Assembly (NCBI GenBank): GCA_902760315.1
Contig: CACWFV010000005.1
Coordinates: 62,001-126,000, forward strand
Length of the DNA stretch: 64,000 nucleotides
Direction of reading: 5' to 3'
DNA from: an uncultured Bacteroidales bacterium
Lineage (GTDB): Bacteria > Bacteroidota > Bacteroidia > Bacteroidales > Bacteroidaceae
The number at the start of each line of letters is the position of its first letter. Position 1 is the first letter of the stretch. Made by a program: the position numbers and the translations under genes. Below the pieces are notes generated by a model, which ran no database searches, was not told the DNA's origin, and saw nothing but the letters and a program-made list of their open reading frames with translations. Positions 21,116 through 30,582 of this stretch are shown here, piece after piece.

Positions 21116-23167
21116 ATGAAACGACTATTCCTACAACTCTTTGTAATGACTGCTGCTTTGGTGGTCAATGCACAGAATCCTTATCTCCCATTGTGGGAAC
21201 ACTTGCCCGACGGTGAGCCTCGTGTCTTTGAAGACCCTGATCAGCCAGGTAAGTATCGTGCCTATATCATTGGTTCACACGATGTGACCTATATCGCCTA
21301 TTGCGGTCCTGACATCCGCATGTGGTCGGCACCTGTCGAGGATCTCTCGCAGTGGCGCGACGAAGGCCCTATCTTTACGTGGTTCGTCAACGGACAGTGG
21401 GACACAATGTTTGCCCCCGACCTGGTAGAGACCGTCGACAAACTGACGGGCAAGAAGACCTATTGGCTCTATCCCCACAGCCGCGGCTGGCGCCGTGTGG
21501 CGATGGTCTGTAAGAGTGACCGTCCTGACGGTCCTTTCACCCCTGTCAACCTGACGGCCGACGGTACACAGTGTCTGCCGGGCTCACTCATCGATTTTGA
21601 CCCGTCAGTATTCATTGAGCCTGTTACCGATAAGAAAGACAAAGACTTCAGCAAAGGCTATCGTGCCTATGTCTTCTATGGCTTCCAACACTCTACGGCT
21701 GTAGAACTCGATCAGAACACGATGTACTCCAAGCGTGAGGGAACAGAACCCATCGACCCCTTCATCCCTGCCAGCAGTCGTGATGGCAAGTTGCTCGATA
21801 AGGAGGGTAGCGAGTACAAGGCACTCTATAAGGGTCAGAACCCGCTGGACTTCAATTTCTTCGAAGCCAGCAGCATTCGTCAGGTTGGCAATAAATATGT
21901 GATGGTGTTCTCCGGCTATTCCGGTAAGGAGTATGGGCTGGGCAATACCAACTCAGCCCTGCGCTATGCCTTTGGTGACTCTCCACTAGGCCCCTGGCGC
22001 TCCGGTGGCGTGCTGGTAGACTCGCGTGGTGTGGTGCTCAACGAGGATGGCTCACAACTCATCACCACCAATGCTGCCCACAATACCCATGGTTCGCTGC
22101 AGCAAATCAACGGCCAGTGGTATGTCTTCTACCACCGTCCGCCCCGTGGATTCGGCAATGCCCGTCAGCCCATGGTCGCTCCCGTGAAGATTACGTGGGA
22201 CAAGAAACCCGTTGCCAAGGGAGGCGTGGTGAAGATTACGGCCTACGACCCCTATACTAAAGATAATATTTGGACCGCCAAGGCTGCTGATGGCAATGAA
22301 TACACCGGTGCCGAGGTGACCAGCGAGGGTTTCCAGATTTTTGGTCTGCCTCCCTATGCCTATTACTCTGCAGGTCTGGCTTGTTTCATGTATGGTCCTG
22401 GCAGCAACAACTGGATGCAGGACAACCACGACGTGTGGAACAACTCCATGGACTTGGCCGGTATTCAGAACGGTGGCATCGTCGGCTTTAAATACTTCGG
22501 CTTTGGCGGTTTGGCTCAAGACACGAAGGGCGTGAAAGCTTTCGAGGGCATCAAGAAGGGTGACCAGGCGCGTCTCAGCATCAACCTGACCAACAGCGGC
22601 AAGGGCGCGTTCAAGATTCATGTGCTTCTGGATAATCCATGGAAAGGACAAGAGGTAGCAGTATTCAACATCCCGGAGAACTTCCCCAAGAATCAGCAAC
22701 AAACCATTACATTACCTGTTCCCGCCCTGGAAGGACTGACTGGCAAGCATGCCATCTATCTCGTGGCTGATGGTCCTGAGGTGAAGCAGCCCGACCAGCA
22801 AGGCCGTCCGCAGTGGGGGCGCCGGCAGGAACCTCAGCGTCCGCAGGGTCTCTTTGACCTTCACGGCATTGGCTTTACCAAGGGAGAGTCGGCCGTTCAG
22901 CCTGCGCTCGTTCCACAGATTAGTATTACCGTTGATGGTCAGAAACTGAATATCCCCGAACGTCCCATCATGTCGACCAATGCCAACGGATATACCGAGT
23001 GCAACCGCTACCAGCTCTACGCTCCGCTGAAGGCTGATTCCAAGGTAAAAGCATCGTGCGACAATGCTCCGCGTGCTGTCGAGTTCAGCATCAGTTCTGT
23101 CGTCGACGGCCGGGCCACGGTTCGGGCCATTTATAATGGCCAAGAGAAGTTATTCCTGATTAATTAA
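21116..23167 (+). CDS. GH43 family protein with C-terminal beta domains
   Basis: A 683-residue secreted protein: signal peptide (about 1-19, VNAQ), then a GH43-like propeller (about 22-370) opening with LPDGEPRVFEDPDQPGK and GSHDV, a phrase seen in large Bacteroidota GH43 proteins, and containing DFDPSVF. A CBM6-like region with YAYYSAG and FKYFGFGG follows (about 385-520), then a segment that is low in complexity (QPDQQGRPQWGRRQEPQRP) and a C-terminal beta domain. Likely beta-xylosidase or arabinofuranosidase. It closes operon 2; a clear terminator lies 50 bp downstream. Confidence 0.78.
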   Translation: MKRLFLQLFVMTAALVVNAQNPYLPLWEHLPDGEPRVFEDPDQPGKYRAYIIGSHDVTYIAYCGPDIRMWSAPVEDLSQWRDEGPIFTWFVNGQWDTMFAPDLVETVDKLTGKKTYWLYPHSRGWRRVAMVCKSDRPDGPFTPVNLTADGTQCLPGSLIDFDPSVFIEPVTDKKDKDFSKGYRAYVFYGFQHSTAVELDQNTMYSKREGTEPIDPFIPASSRDGKLLDKEGSEYKALYKGQNPLDFNFFEASSIRQVGNKYVMVFSGYSGKEYGLGNTNSALRYAFGDSPLGPWRSGGVLVDSRGVVLNEDGSQLITTNAAHNTHGSLQQINGQWYVFYHRPPRGFGNARQPMVAPVKITWDKKPVAKGGVVKITAYDPYTKDNIWTAKAADGNEYTGAEVTSEGFQIFGLPPYAYYSAGLACFMYGPGSNNWMQDNHDVWNNSMDLAGIQNGGIVGFKYFGFGGLAQDTKGVKAFEGIKKGDQARLSINLTNSGKGAFKIHVLLDNPWKGQEVAVFNIPENFPKNQQQTITLPVPALEGLTGKHAIYLVADGPEVKQPDQQGRPQWGRRQEPQRPQGLFDLHGIGFTKGESAVQPALVPQISITVDGQKLNIPERPIMSTNANGYTECNRYQLYAPLKADSKVKASCDNAPRAVEFSISSVVDGRATVRAIYNGQEKLFLIN

Positions 23168-23217
23168 GGGATGATGTAACTACTGAAATAGTCATCGGTG
23201 TTACATATAATAAAATG

Positions 23218-23250
23218 TGTGGAACGCGCTACAAAGTGCGTTCCACATTT
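23218..23250 (+). terminator. Terminator of xylan operon 2
   Basis: A 12-bp stem (TGTGGAACGC...GCGTTCCACA, arms 23218-23229 and 23236-23247, one G-T pair) is followed by TTTCTTTA. Its right arm ends 9 bp before the operon 3 -7 box. Confidence 0.8.
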
Positions 23251-23256
23251 CTTTAC

Positions 23257-23264
23257 TACCTTTG
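23257..23264 (+). promoter_or_regulatory. -7 box of xylan operon 3
   Basis: TACCTTTG, 41 nt before the GH10 ATG. The -33 position falls inside the terminator hairpin and has no TTTG, as at operon 2. Confidence 0.6.
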
Positions 23265-23305
23265 CAGCTGAAAACGCATTATAACTTAAAACAATAGAAA
23301 CGAAT

Positions 23306-25534
23306 ATGAAACTGAAGCAAAGTTTATTGCTGATGGCGGCAGGCTTCTTTGTTATGCCTGTTTCCGCTCAACTATCACAGAACCCTAATAAGTTTTTGGG
23401 TAACATTACAACCAGAGGCCAGGTAGAAGCCGGTGGCGGCGTGCCATCATATCACACATTGTGGAACCAGATTACTTGCGAGAACGAATCAAAATGGGCG
23501 TCCGTGGAGGGCACCCGCGGCTCATTCAACTGGAGTGGTGCTGACCGCGCCTTTAATTATGCACAGCAACACAATTTTACGCATAAGTTCCATGCCTTGA
23601 TATGGGGTGCTCAGTATCCGAATTGGTTGGAGAGTCTGTCTCCAAAGGAGCGTTTCTCAGCTATCACCAACTGGTTCGACCATGCCAAGGAACACTATAA
23701 GACGTTGCCCATGATTGATGTGGTCAATGAGGCCGTAGGCAACCACCAGCCTGGCAACCCCATGATGAAGGCCTCACTTGGCGGTGGCGGCAAGACCGGT
23801 TACGACTGGCTTATCAAGGCTTTCGAGATGGCTTACGAGCGTTGGCCGGATGCCATCCTCATCTACAACGACTACAACTCTATTCGTTGGAACGTCAATG
23901 AGTATATTGACTTGGTCAAGACGCTTCGCAATGCCGGTGCTCCCATCGACGCCTATGGCAATCAGTCGCACGAGTTGAGTGACATCAGTACCACAGAGTT
24001 GAGTCGTGTGCTGAAACAGCAGCAGGATGCGCTGCAGATGCCGATGTTTATTACAGAGTTGGATATAGCGAATGCTAACGATAATCAGCAGAAGGCACAG
24101 TATGAGGCTATCTTGCCACTGATGTGGGAGGCTCCCTATTGCGCCGGCGTGACCCTGTGGGGTTATGTCCTTGGTGCCACCTGGGTAGACAATACCGGAC
24201 TTTACCGCAATGGTACCGAGCGTCCTGCCATGACCTGGATTAAGGAGTACATGCAGACCGACGCCGCTAAGAATGCGGTAGGTCCTTTCCCCGGCACGAA
24301 GAAGGAGGCTTCTGTTTATATCCGTCCTGCCGCACTGAAGGTGGCCAAAGATGACCCGCTGCCCATCAAGGTACATGCCCGTCTGGCCACGAAGACCATT
24401 GAGAAGGTAGAGCTTTATGCCAACGACGAACTGGTGGCTACCATGACCGAGGCACCGTATGTCACTGACTACGTTGCTGCCACAACGGGTATGAAGAACC
24501 TAAAAGCTGTAGTGACCGCCACAGATGGCTCTACCTATGAGCGCTTCAGCACCATCACTGTTACAAGAGGTACGCAGCGCAGCCCCTATAACGACGAGAC
24601 ACCTAAGTTGCCCGGAGTTATCAATGCCAACGAATATGACAAGGGCTTGTCGGGTGTCGCTTTTAGCGCGAATGCTTCACGCAGTACTACCACAGCCACC
24701 AGCGATGATGCCTGGATGGAGTACACCGTCGATGTTCAGGAAGAGGGCTACTACTCAGTAGATGTGGAAGTGGCCTCTACCAAGGACGATGGACGCTTCC
24801 ATCTGTCAGAGTACACACTCGACAATATCATCTTCTATACAGACTTTACAGAGGTGCCCAACACTGGCAGTAAGGATACGTTCAAGAGTGTACATTGCCC
24901 GCTGAAGCAGTATCTTACTGCAGGACGCCACGTCTTCTGTATGAATGTCGACAAGGGTGGCTTCTATATCAAGACCATCACCTTCAAACATACGCCCACT
25001 TTCAGTCTCCCCGGTGTCGTTGAGGGCGAAGACTACTTGACTAGCGAGAATGTTGGCGCCGTCACTGCCGGCGATGGTTTTGCGTTAGGCAACACTGTTG
25101 CTGGTGGCTGGGCAGAATATGTGGTCAATGTTACACAGCCGGGTAAATATTCTTATGAGGCTACTGTGTCGTCAGCCGTTGACAATGCGTCATTCTCCAT
25201 GACACTCATCAACAACGATGGCAGTGAGAAGACGCTAGGCTCGCTCATAGTACCCAATACAGGTAGCAACGACACCTATACCATTAAGACGGCCAAGATT
25301 CGCAACACCCTCAAAGAAGCTGGCGAACACACCTTGCGCATCAAGGTTACCAATGCCGGCGGTAACATCGACAACATCAAATTCATTTGCACCGAGCCCA
25401 CCACCGGTATCAGCGATATAGAGGGTGACGACACTGTCGCTGCCGGCAACATGTATAACCTCTATGGTATGCCTGTCACTTCCGGCTATCGCGGTATTGC
25501 AATTCAAAATGGTAAAAAACTAATTATCAAGTAA
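23306..25534 (+). CDS. GH10 endo-beta-1,4-xylanase with Ig-like and two CBM6-like modules
   Basis: A 742-residue secreted xylanase. The signal peptide (about 1-22, VSAQ) is followed by a GH10 barrel (about 25-330) with acid/base Glu142 in DVVNEA and nucleophile Glu251 in TELDIA. Then come a bacterial Ig-like domain (about 345-425) with KVELYANDELVA, two related CBM6-like modules (about 435-565 and 570-700; LPGVI/VNANEYD and LPGVVEGEDY openings), and a short tail (YNLYGMPV ... NGKKLIIK). It differs from the operon 2 GH10 by lacking an esterase but adding binding modules, so it may act on insoluble or cell-wall xylan outside the cell. First gene of operon 3. Confidence 0.88.
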   Translation: MKLKQSLLLMAAGFFVMPVSAQLSQNPNKFLGNITTRGQVEAGGGVPSYHTLWNQITCENESKWASVEGTRGSFNWSGADRAFNYAQQHNFTHKFHALIWGAQYPNWLESLSPKERFSAITNWFDHAKEHYKTLPMIDVVNEAVGNHQPGNPMMKASLGGGGKTGYDWLIKAFEMAYERWPDAILIYNDYNSIRWNVNEYIDLVKTLRNAGAPIDAYGNQSHELSDISTTELSRVLKQQQDALQMPMFITELDIANANDNQQKAQYEAILPLMWEAPYCAGVTLWGYVLGATWVDNTGLYRNGTERPAMTWIKEYMQTDAAKNAVGPFPGTKKEASVYIRPAALKVAKDDPLPIKVHARLATKTIEKVELYANDELVATMTEAPYVTDYVAATTGMKNLKAVVTATDGSTYERFSTITVTRGTQRSPYNDETPKLPGVINANEYDKGLSGVAFSANASRSTTTATSDDAWMEYTVDVQEEGYYSVDVEVASTKDDGRFHLSEYTLDNIIFYTDFTEVPNTGSKDTFKSVHCPLKQYLTAGRHVFCMNVDKGGFYIKTITFKHTPTFSLPGVVEGEDYLTSENVGAVTAGDGFALGNTVAGGWAEYVVNVTQPGKYSYEATVSSAVDNASFSMTLINNDGSEKTLGSLIVPNTGSNDTYTIKTAKIRNTLKEAGEHTLRIKVTNAGGNIDNIKFICTEPTTGISDIEGDDTVAAGNMYNLYGMPVTSGYRGIAIQNGKKLIIK

Positions 25535-25542
25535 ATCATAAA

Positions 25543-27015
25543 ATGAAAAATATTTTCCTGACAGCAGTGATGCTGCTATGCACCATGATGGGTGCCAAGG
25601 CAGAGGTAGACCCTAACTTCTACATCTATATCTGTTTCGGACAGTCAAATATGGAGGGTAATGCCCAGTGGGAAGCTCAAGATGTGGGTAACGTTGACGA
25701 GCGCTTCCAGATGCTGGCCACGTGTAACTTCACCAATCCCCGTCGCACATTGGGCAATTGGTATAAGGCTGAGTGCCCCATTGTCAGTCCTGTCGGCAAA
25801 CTGGGTCCCACCGACTATTTCGGTCGTACGATGGTCCAGCGACTCCCCGACAAGAAGATTGGCGTCATTGCCGTCGCTATGGGCGGCAGTCCTATCGAGA
25901 TGTTCGACAAGGACCTGTATGAGCAGAAGTATCAGGACAACTATAATGAGTGGTGGGCACAGATTGCTCGCAACTATTATGGCGAAAATCCCTATGGTCG
26001 TATCATCGAGATGGCTAAGAAGGCTCAGCAGGTAGGTGTCATCAAGGGCATCCTCTTGCATCAGGGCGAGTCAAACAATGGTGACGAGAAGTGGCCTGGT
26101 ATGGTGAAGAAGATATATAAGGACATGTTGCGTGACCTCGGTCTGAGAGCCTCTGATGTGCCCATCTTTGTCGGCGAGACAGAGTATGCCGATCAGGGTG
26201 GCGGCTGTTCGTGGCACAACCATGTGGTGGCTAAAATTCCTGAGGTGATTCCCACCGGCCATGTGGTGTCTGCCGAGGGTATTCCCGGCAATGGCACTGA
26301 CCCCTGGCACTTCTCCGCTGCAGGCTATCGTGAGTTTGGTAAGCGTTATGCTGAGACTGCACTCGACGTGATGAACAATCCGGCACCTGTCAAGCAGTGG
26401 ACGATAGACGAGCGACTCACCGGTACACTGTCGAATCTTTCTAATAAGCATTTCGCCATCGTCAACGAGTCTGAGCAGAAAGCCTTCTATCTGTCTTTCA
26501 CACAGGACTTTAAGTTTGGTACATTCCAAGAGGCTTTCGACCAGTCCAATGAGGGGTATCTCTTTAAGTTAGGTAGAATTACAGGTGGACGCACACTGCG
26601 TCTCGTCACTCCCGACGAGGAAGACTACACCGTAGACGACGCATTGGTATATCTGAACTCACAGGCTGCTTCCGGTGATTGTTGCTTCTTCAATGGCTTG
26701 AATGGTCAGCGGGGCTATGATATTCCTGACGGTGCCGTATGGACACTGGAATATGTGGACGGCAAGGGCTGGTCCATCCAGAATGTCGGAACGGGCAAGT
26801 ACCTCAAAGACGCCTCTTCCGCCAAGTACGACGAGCCCACCTACTTCTCGTTGTGCACGCTGAAAGAGACCGAGACTACCGGTATTGCTGATGTCAACGT
26901 TAAGAGGGAGCCCGCAAGCAGTGGTGCCTATACCCTTGACGGCCGTCAGGTCAGAGCCGGTAACCTGCGTCCCGGCCTGTACATCATCAACGGCCGCAAG
27001 GTTGTCGTCAAGTAG
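25543..27015 (+). CDS. CE6 acetylxylan esterase with C-terminal sugar-binding-like domain and tail
   Basis: A 490-residue secreted protein starting 8 bp after the GH10 stop. Signal peptide (about 1-20), then a CE6/SASA domain (about 22-285): nucleophile Ser35 in [19 protein letters not shown], and the DPWHFS Asp-His pair. The CE6 part closely parallels that of the CE6-CE1 protein at 1997, so the two are paralogues. Residues about 300-455 form an unassigned beta-rich domain that could be a ricin-type or similar binding module; the last 35 residues are the Prevotella-type tail (YTLDGRQVR ... INGRKVVVK). Acts on acetylated xylan. Confidence 0.85.
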   Translation: MKNIFLTAVMLLCTMMGAKAEVDPNFYIYICFGQSNMEGNAQWEAQDVGNVDERFQMLATCNFTNPRRTLGNWYKAECPIVSPVGKLGPTDYFGRTMVQRLPDKKIGVIAVAMGGSPIEMFDKDLYEQKYQDNYNEWWAQIARNYYGENPYGRIIEMAKKAQQVGVIKGILLHQGESNNGDEKWPGMVKKIYKDMLRDLGLRASDVPIFVGETEYADQGGGCSWHNHVVAKIPEVIPTGHVVSAEGIPGNGTDPWHFSAAGYREFGKRYAETALDVMNNPAPVKQWTIDERLTGTLSNLSNKHFAIVNESEQKAFYLSFTQDFKFGTFQEAFDQSNEGYLFKLGRITGGRTLRLVTPDEEDYTVDDALVYLNSQAASGDCCFFNGLNGQRGYDIPDGAVWTLEYVDGKGWSIQNVGTGKYLKDASSAKYDEPTYFSLCTLKETETTGIADVNVKREPASSGAYTLDGRQVRAGNLRPGLYIINGRKVVVK

Positions 27016-27054
27016 CAGAAAACTATTCTAACTAACCATAACTTATTATTGACT

Positions 27055-28554
27055 ATGAAGAAACTACTGCTGTTAATGCCGCTGATGGCATTGTTGATGG
27101 GCTGCGCTGGCAATGACGACGAGGCGTTGAGCCCTGTGTTGACCGTAGAGGGCGGTCAGATTCAAGGTGTGCGGGCAGAGAATGCCGGTGTGTATGTGTT
27201 CCGAGGCATCCCTTATGCTGCCGCACCTATTGGTGAACTCCGCTGGCGTGAGCCTCAGGCTGTGGAACCGTGGGATAGCATCAGACTCTGCGACAAGTTT
27301 GGACACCCCGGCTACCAGGCTGTCCACTATCCCGGCTTCTATGCCTCCGAGTGGGGCTACGGCGACGAGGCTCCCTACAGTGAAGACTGCCTCTACCTGA
27401 ACGTATGGACCAAGGCTCCCGGCCAAACTGACAAGAAATTGCCCGTTGCTTTGTGGATCCATGGTGGCGGCTATCATGAGGGATGGGGCTCTGAGCCAGA
27501 GTTCGACGGACAGGAGTGGGCTGCCAAGGACGTGGTTCTCGTCACCATCAACTACCGCTTGGGTATCTTTGGTTTCATGACCTATCCGGAACTGTCTTCC
27601 GAAAGTCCACACCATGTCAGCGGTAACTATGGCATCCTGGATCAGATACAGTCGCTGAAATGGGTGAAGGAGAACATCGCCCAGTTTGGTGGCGACCCAG
27701 CCAATGTCACCATCTTCGGACAGAGCGCCGGTGCCGGCAGTGTGCGCACACTCTGTGAGAGTCCGCTGGCTCGTGGTCTGTTCCACAAGGCCGTCATCAT
27801 GAGTGGCGGCGGCATCAATGTGCCAGCCAAGGATGGTGAGGAAGCCAAGTCCGCAACCCCCGTCAACAAGTTCTTTACCTACAACCCCACGCTGGCTGAA
27901 AGTGAGGCCGAGACAAAGAAAGTGATGGATTGGGCCGGACTCACCGACTTGAAAGCGCTGCGCCGTGCCTCTACGGAGATACTCTACACTATCCCACAAC
28001 TGTACAACATGGTCAACAAGACCGATGTGTTCCTCATGCAGCGTCCTATTGTCGATGGTTACGTGTCGCTGAAAAACTTCGATGATGCCACCCGCGAGGG
28101 AACCATTGCCGACATACCTTATATGATTGGCTACACGCTGAACGACATGGGCTCGATGGGTCCCGGCATTGCCGAGTTCTGCAAGGTGCGCCAGAGTCAG
28201 GGCGAAGAGGCGTGGGCCTACCAGTTTGCACGTAAGTTGCCCGACGACGGCAAGCATCCCGAAATTACTGACCGTTTAAAAGGTGCTTTCCACAGCAGTG
28301 ACTTGTGGTTTGTCTTTAAGTCGTTGAAACACTGTTGGCGTCCCTGGACGCAGGGCGACTGGGATCTGGCCGAGAAGATGCTGACGGCTTGGACCAACTT
28401 TGCCAAATATAGTAATCCCAACGGTAAAGACGATGCCCTTGGCTGGGAGCCCTGCACTACGGAGAAACCTTACTTTATGCGCTTCCGTCTGGACGACAAC
28501 GACGTTGAGGCTTCCGACATGGGCGATTTCCTGGTAGATAATCCTGTCAAGTAA
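27055..28554 (+). CDS. Type-B carboxylesterase lipoprotein (CE10-like)
   Basis: A 499-residue protein of the carboxylesterase family. ATG 27055 is preferred over a TTG two codons earlier because it begins the signal MKKLLLLMPLM with lipobox LLMGC. The acidic residues just after the Cys (CAGNDDEA) resemble Bacteroidota surface-export signals, suggesting display on the outer face. Family motifs: FRGIPYAAAP, EDCLYLNVW, WIHGGGYHEG (oxyanion hole) and nucleophile Ser224 in GQSAGAGSV. Members hydrolyse various short acyl or aryl esters; in this operon a xylan-linked ester is plausible but unproven. Confidence 0.82.
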   Translation: MKKLLLLMPLMALLMGCAGNDDEALSPVLTVEGGQIQGVRAENAGVYVFRGIPYAAAPIGELRWREPQAVEPWDSIRLCDKFGHPGYQAVHYPGFYASEWGYGDEAPYSEDCLYLNVWTKAPGQTDKKLPVALWIHGGGYHEGWGSEPEFDGQEWAAKDVVLVTINYRLGIFGFMTYPELSSESPHHVSGNYGILDQIQSLKWVKENIAQFGGDPANVTIFGQSAGAGSVRTLCESPLARGLFHKAVIMSGGGINVPAKDGEEAKSATPVNKFFTYNPTLAESEAETKKVMDWAGLTDLKALRRASTEILYTIPQLYNMVNKTDVFLMQRPIVDGYVSLKNFDDATREGTIADIPYMIGYTLNDMGSMGPGIAEFCKVRQSQGEEAWAYQFARKLPDDGKHPEITDRLKGAFHSSDLWFVFKSLKHCWRPWTQGDWDLAEKMLTAWTNFAKYSNPNGKDDALGWEPCTTEKPYFMRFRLDDNDVEASDMGDFLVDNPVK

Positions 28555-28610
28555 CGCTTGTAAGCATTTTTGAAAGACACAGTACAACACACAAGACAAT
28601 AGATAGAACT

Positions 28611-30524
28611 ATGAAAAAACAGACCTTGTTATCCCTGCTGGCGCTGTTGCCTATGGCAATGGCCGCTCAGCCCCGCTGCAATGCCGACGGGACAGTCACT
28701 TTCCAGTATAAGAACGAGACGGCCAAGACGGTGCAGGTCGACGTGCAGTTTGCCGGCCGCAAAGACATGACACGCGGTGCCGACGGACAGTGGACCGTGA
28801 CCCTCGGTCCAGCCGCCCCCGACATGTACCCCTATTGCTTCATCGTTGACGGCATCAGCGTCATGGACCCTGAGAATCCACAGTACTTCCCCAACGAGGG
28901 GTTTAAGAACAGTTTGCTGGAGATACCTGCCCGTGATGGCCAGCTGGCTCACGATATTGCCAACGTGCCACATGGCAGGGTGGAGTATGTCAACTACTAC
29001 TCCAAGACTCTTGGTGCCACCAACCATGCCGTAGTCTATTTGCCACCCGGCTACATGCAGGACTTCCAGAAACGCTACCCGGTATTCTACCTCATCAGTG
29101 GTACTACCGATACCGAAGAGGTATATTATAAGGTAGGACGTGTCAACTACATCCTAGACAACCTGCTGGCTGCCGGTAAAGCCAAGGAGATGATAGTGGT
29201 CATGCCCTATGGCAACCCCATGAAACTGCTAGCCGGTGGTGCGCTGCCCGCTGCCGGACAGCCCCAGACTCGTTTTGGCGGCGACCCCTTCAGCAAGGAC
29301 CTCATAGAAGACCTGATGCCATACGTTGAGCAGAACTACCGCACCAAGGCTGACCGCGACCACCGTGCCATTGGCGGCTTCTCGCGTGGCGGCAACCAGG
29401 CACTCTATAATGGACTGTCCAACCTCGACAAGTTCTCCTACCTGTGCTCCTACAGCTCCTTCACCTCTACCGACATCCCTAATGTCTACGACCAGGCCGA
29501 CGACACCAACAAGAAGATACGCCTGTTCTGGCTGGGTGTAGGTACCGATGACTTCCTCTATGGCAATGCCCGCGACTATATGGCGTTCCTCGACCAGAAG
29601 GGCATCCGCAGCGTCAAGGAGTTTACCACCGACAAGTTCGGACATACCTGGATGAATGCCAAGTACTTCCTATCGAAAACCCTGCCGCTGCTCTTCAACA
29701 AGAAGGCAGCCGAGAACGCCATGAAGGACGGTCAGCCTGCCCCTGCCGCCACCGGCAAGGAACCTCAGTTTACCCCCAGCGTCATGGCACGCATGTTTCC
29801 GCGCCCCATCATCTCGCCGGAGTATTCCGAGCAGGGCATTGTATTCCGCTTCAAGGCTCCCGAAGCCCAGAAGGTAGAACTGGAGTGCGAGATACTGCCG
29901 GAAAACATTGCCATGGAGCGCGACTCCAGCGGCGTGTGGACTGCCACACTCACCGAGTATCTCTTTGAGACGTTCAAGTACTGCTTTGTCGTTGACGGCA
30001 CCCGTGTGGCAGACCCCAACAACATGTATCTCTCGCCAGACCGTGGCTTTAAGTACAGCGTCTGCGACAATCCGCGCTCACCCTTTAACTTTGCCTCGCA
30101 GAAGGACATTGCCCATGGCCGTGTAGCTTACGACCTGGATCGCATGGAGGCATGGTATACCTCACCCATGCCGCAGCGTGGACAAGGCATGACGATGCCC
30201 GTTATGATACAACTGGTGCCCGGCGAGGGCGACACCATGGAGAGCTGGTTCAAGGTGGGTGGTGCCGATGCCATCGTAGATCGCCTCTTGGCTGACGGTC
30301 ATACTAAGCCGTGCATCCTGACTACCAGCGCTTTGGACTTCATGGACGGCATGCCACAGATGCCAGGCTTCAAGGTACGCACACTGCGTGCCGACGACTA
30401 TCCCACGTGGAGCCAGCGACGCAGGGCACTGGCTAAGTTGCTGCTGGCCATCGGCAAGGAACCTGCTCCACAGATGCCGGCCTTTGGCGGCGGTGGTTTC
30501 GGCGGCGGTGGCTTTGGTATGTAA
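28611..30524 (+). CDS. CBM48-CE1 esterase followed by CBM48 and a truncated, probably dead CE1 unit
   Basis: A 637-residue secreted protein with two CBM48-CE1 units. Unit 1: CBM48 (about 20-115) and a complete CE1 domain (about 120-370) with Ser258 in GFSRGG and His345 in FGHTW. Unit 2: CBM48 (about 395-500), then a region (about 505-620) that starts like CE1 (IAHGRVAYD ... WYTSP, then ESWFKVGGADAIVDRLLADG, matching unit 1 YYKVGRVNYILDNLLAAG) but stops after the beta strand TKPCILTTSALDF. It has no GxSxGG and no catalytic His. The protein ends in a Gly/Phe-rich tail (FGGGGFGGGGFGM). Two-CE1 proteins with both halves active are known from Dysgonomonas xylan loci; here one half seems lost. Confidence 0.82.
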   Translation: MKKQTLLSLLALLPMAMAAQPRCNADGTVTFQYKNETAKTVQVDVQFAGRKDMTRGADGQWTVTLGPAAPDMYPYCFIVDGISVMDPENPQYFPNEGFKNSLLEIPARDGQLAHDIANVPHGRVEYVNYYSKTLGATNHAVVYLPPGYMQDFQKRYPVFYLISGTTDTEEVYYKVGRVNYILDNLLAAGKAKEMIVVMPYGNPMKLLAGGALPAAGQPQTRFGGDPFSKDLIEDLMPYVEQNYRTKADRDHRAIGGFSRGGNQALYNGLSNLDKFSYLCSYSSFTSTDIPNVYDQADDTNKKIRLFWLGVGTDDFLYGNARDYMAFLDQKGIRSVKEFTTDKFGHTWMNAKYFLSKTLPLLFNKKAAENAMKDGQPAPAATGKEPQFTPSVMARMFPRPIISPEYSEQGIVFRFKAPEAQKVELECEILPENIAMERDSSGVWTATLTEYLFETFKYCFVVDGTRVADPNNMYLSPDRGFKYSVCDNPRSPFNFASQKDIAHGRVAYDLDRMEAWYTSPMPQRGQGMTMPVMIQLVPGEGDTMESWFKVGGADAIVDRLLADGHTKPCILTTSALDFMDGMPQMPGFKVRTLRADDYPTWSQRRRALAKLLLAIGKEPAPQMPAFGGGGFGGGGFGM

Positions 30525-30582
30525 AATAAACGGACGTTTTCAACGTTATTAAATAAATGAGTAAGAATACAACGAAACAATT

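Noticed and set aside
27073-28257. Minus-strand frame (394 codons) opposite the carboxylesterase
   Set aside because: Antisense shadow; the plus strand has full family motifs and the minus product resembles nothing known.
30525-30582. Short ACGTT/AACGT hairpin between CBM48-CE1 and the next hydrolase
   Set aside because: Five base pairs only; the gap is like others inside operon 3 and there is no sign of an operon break.
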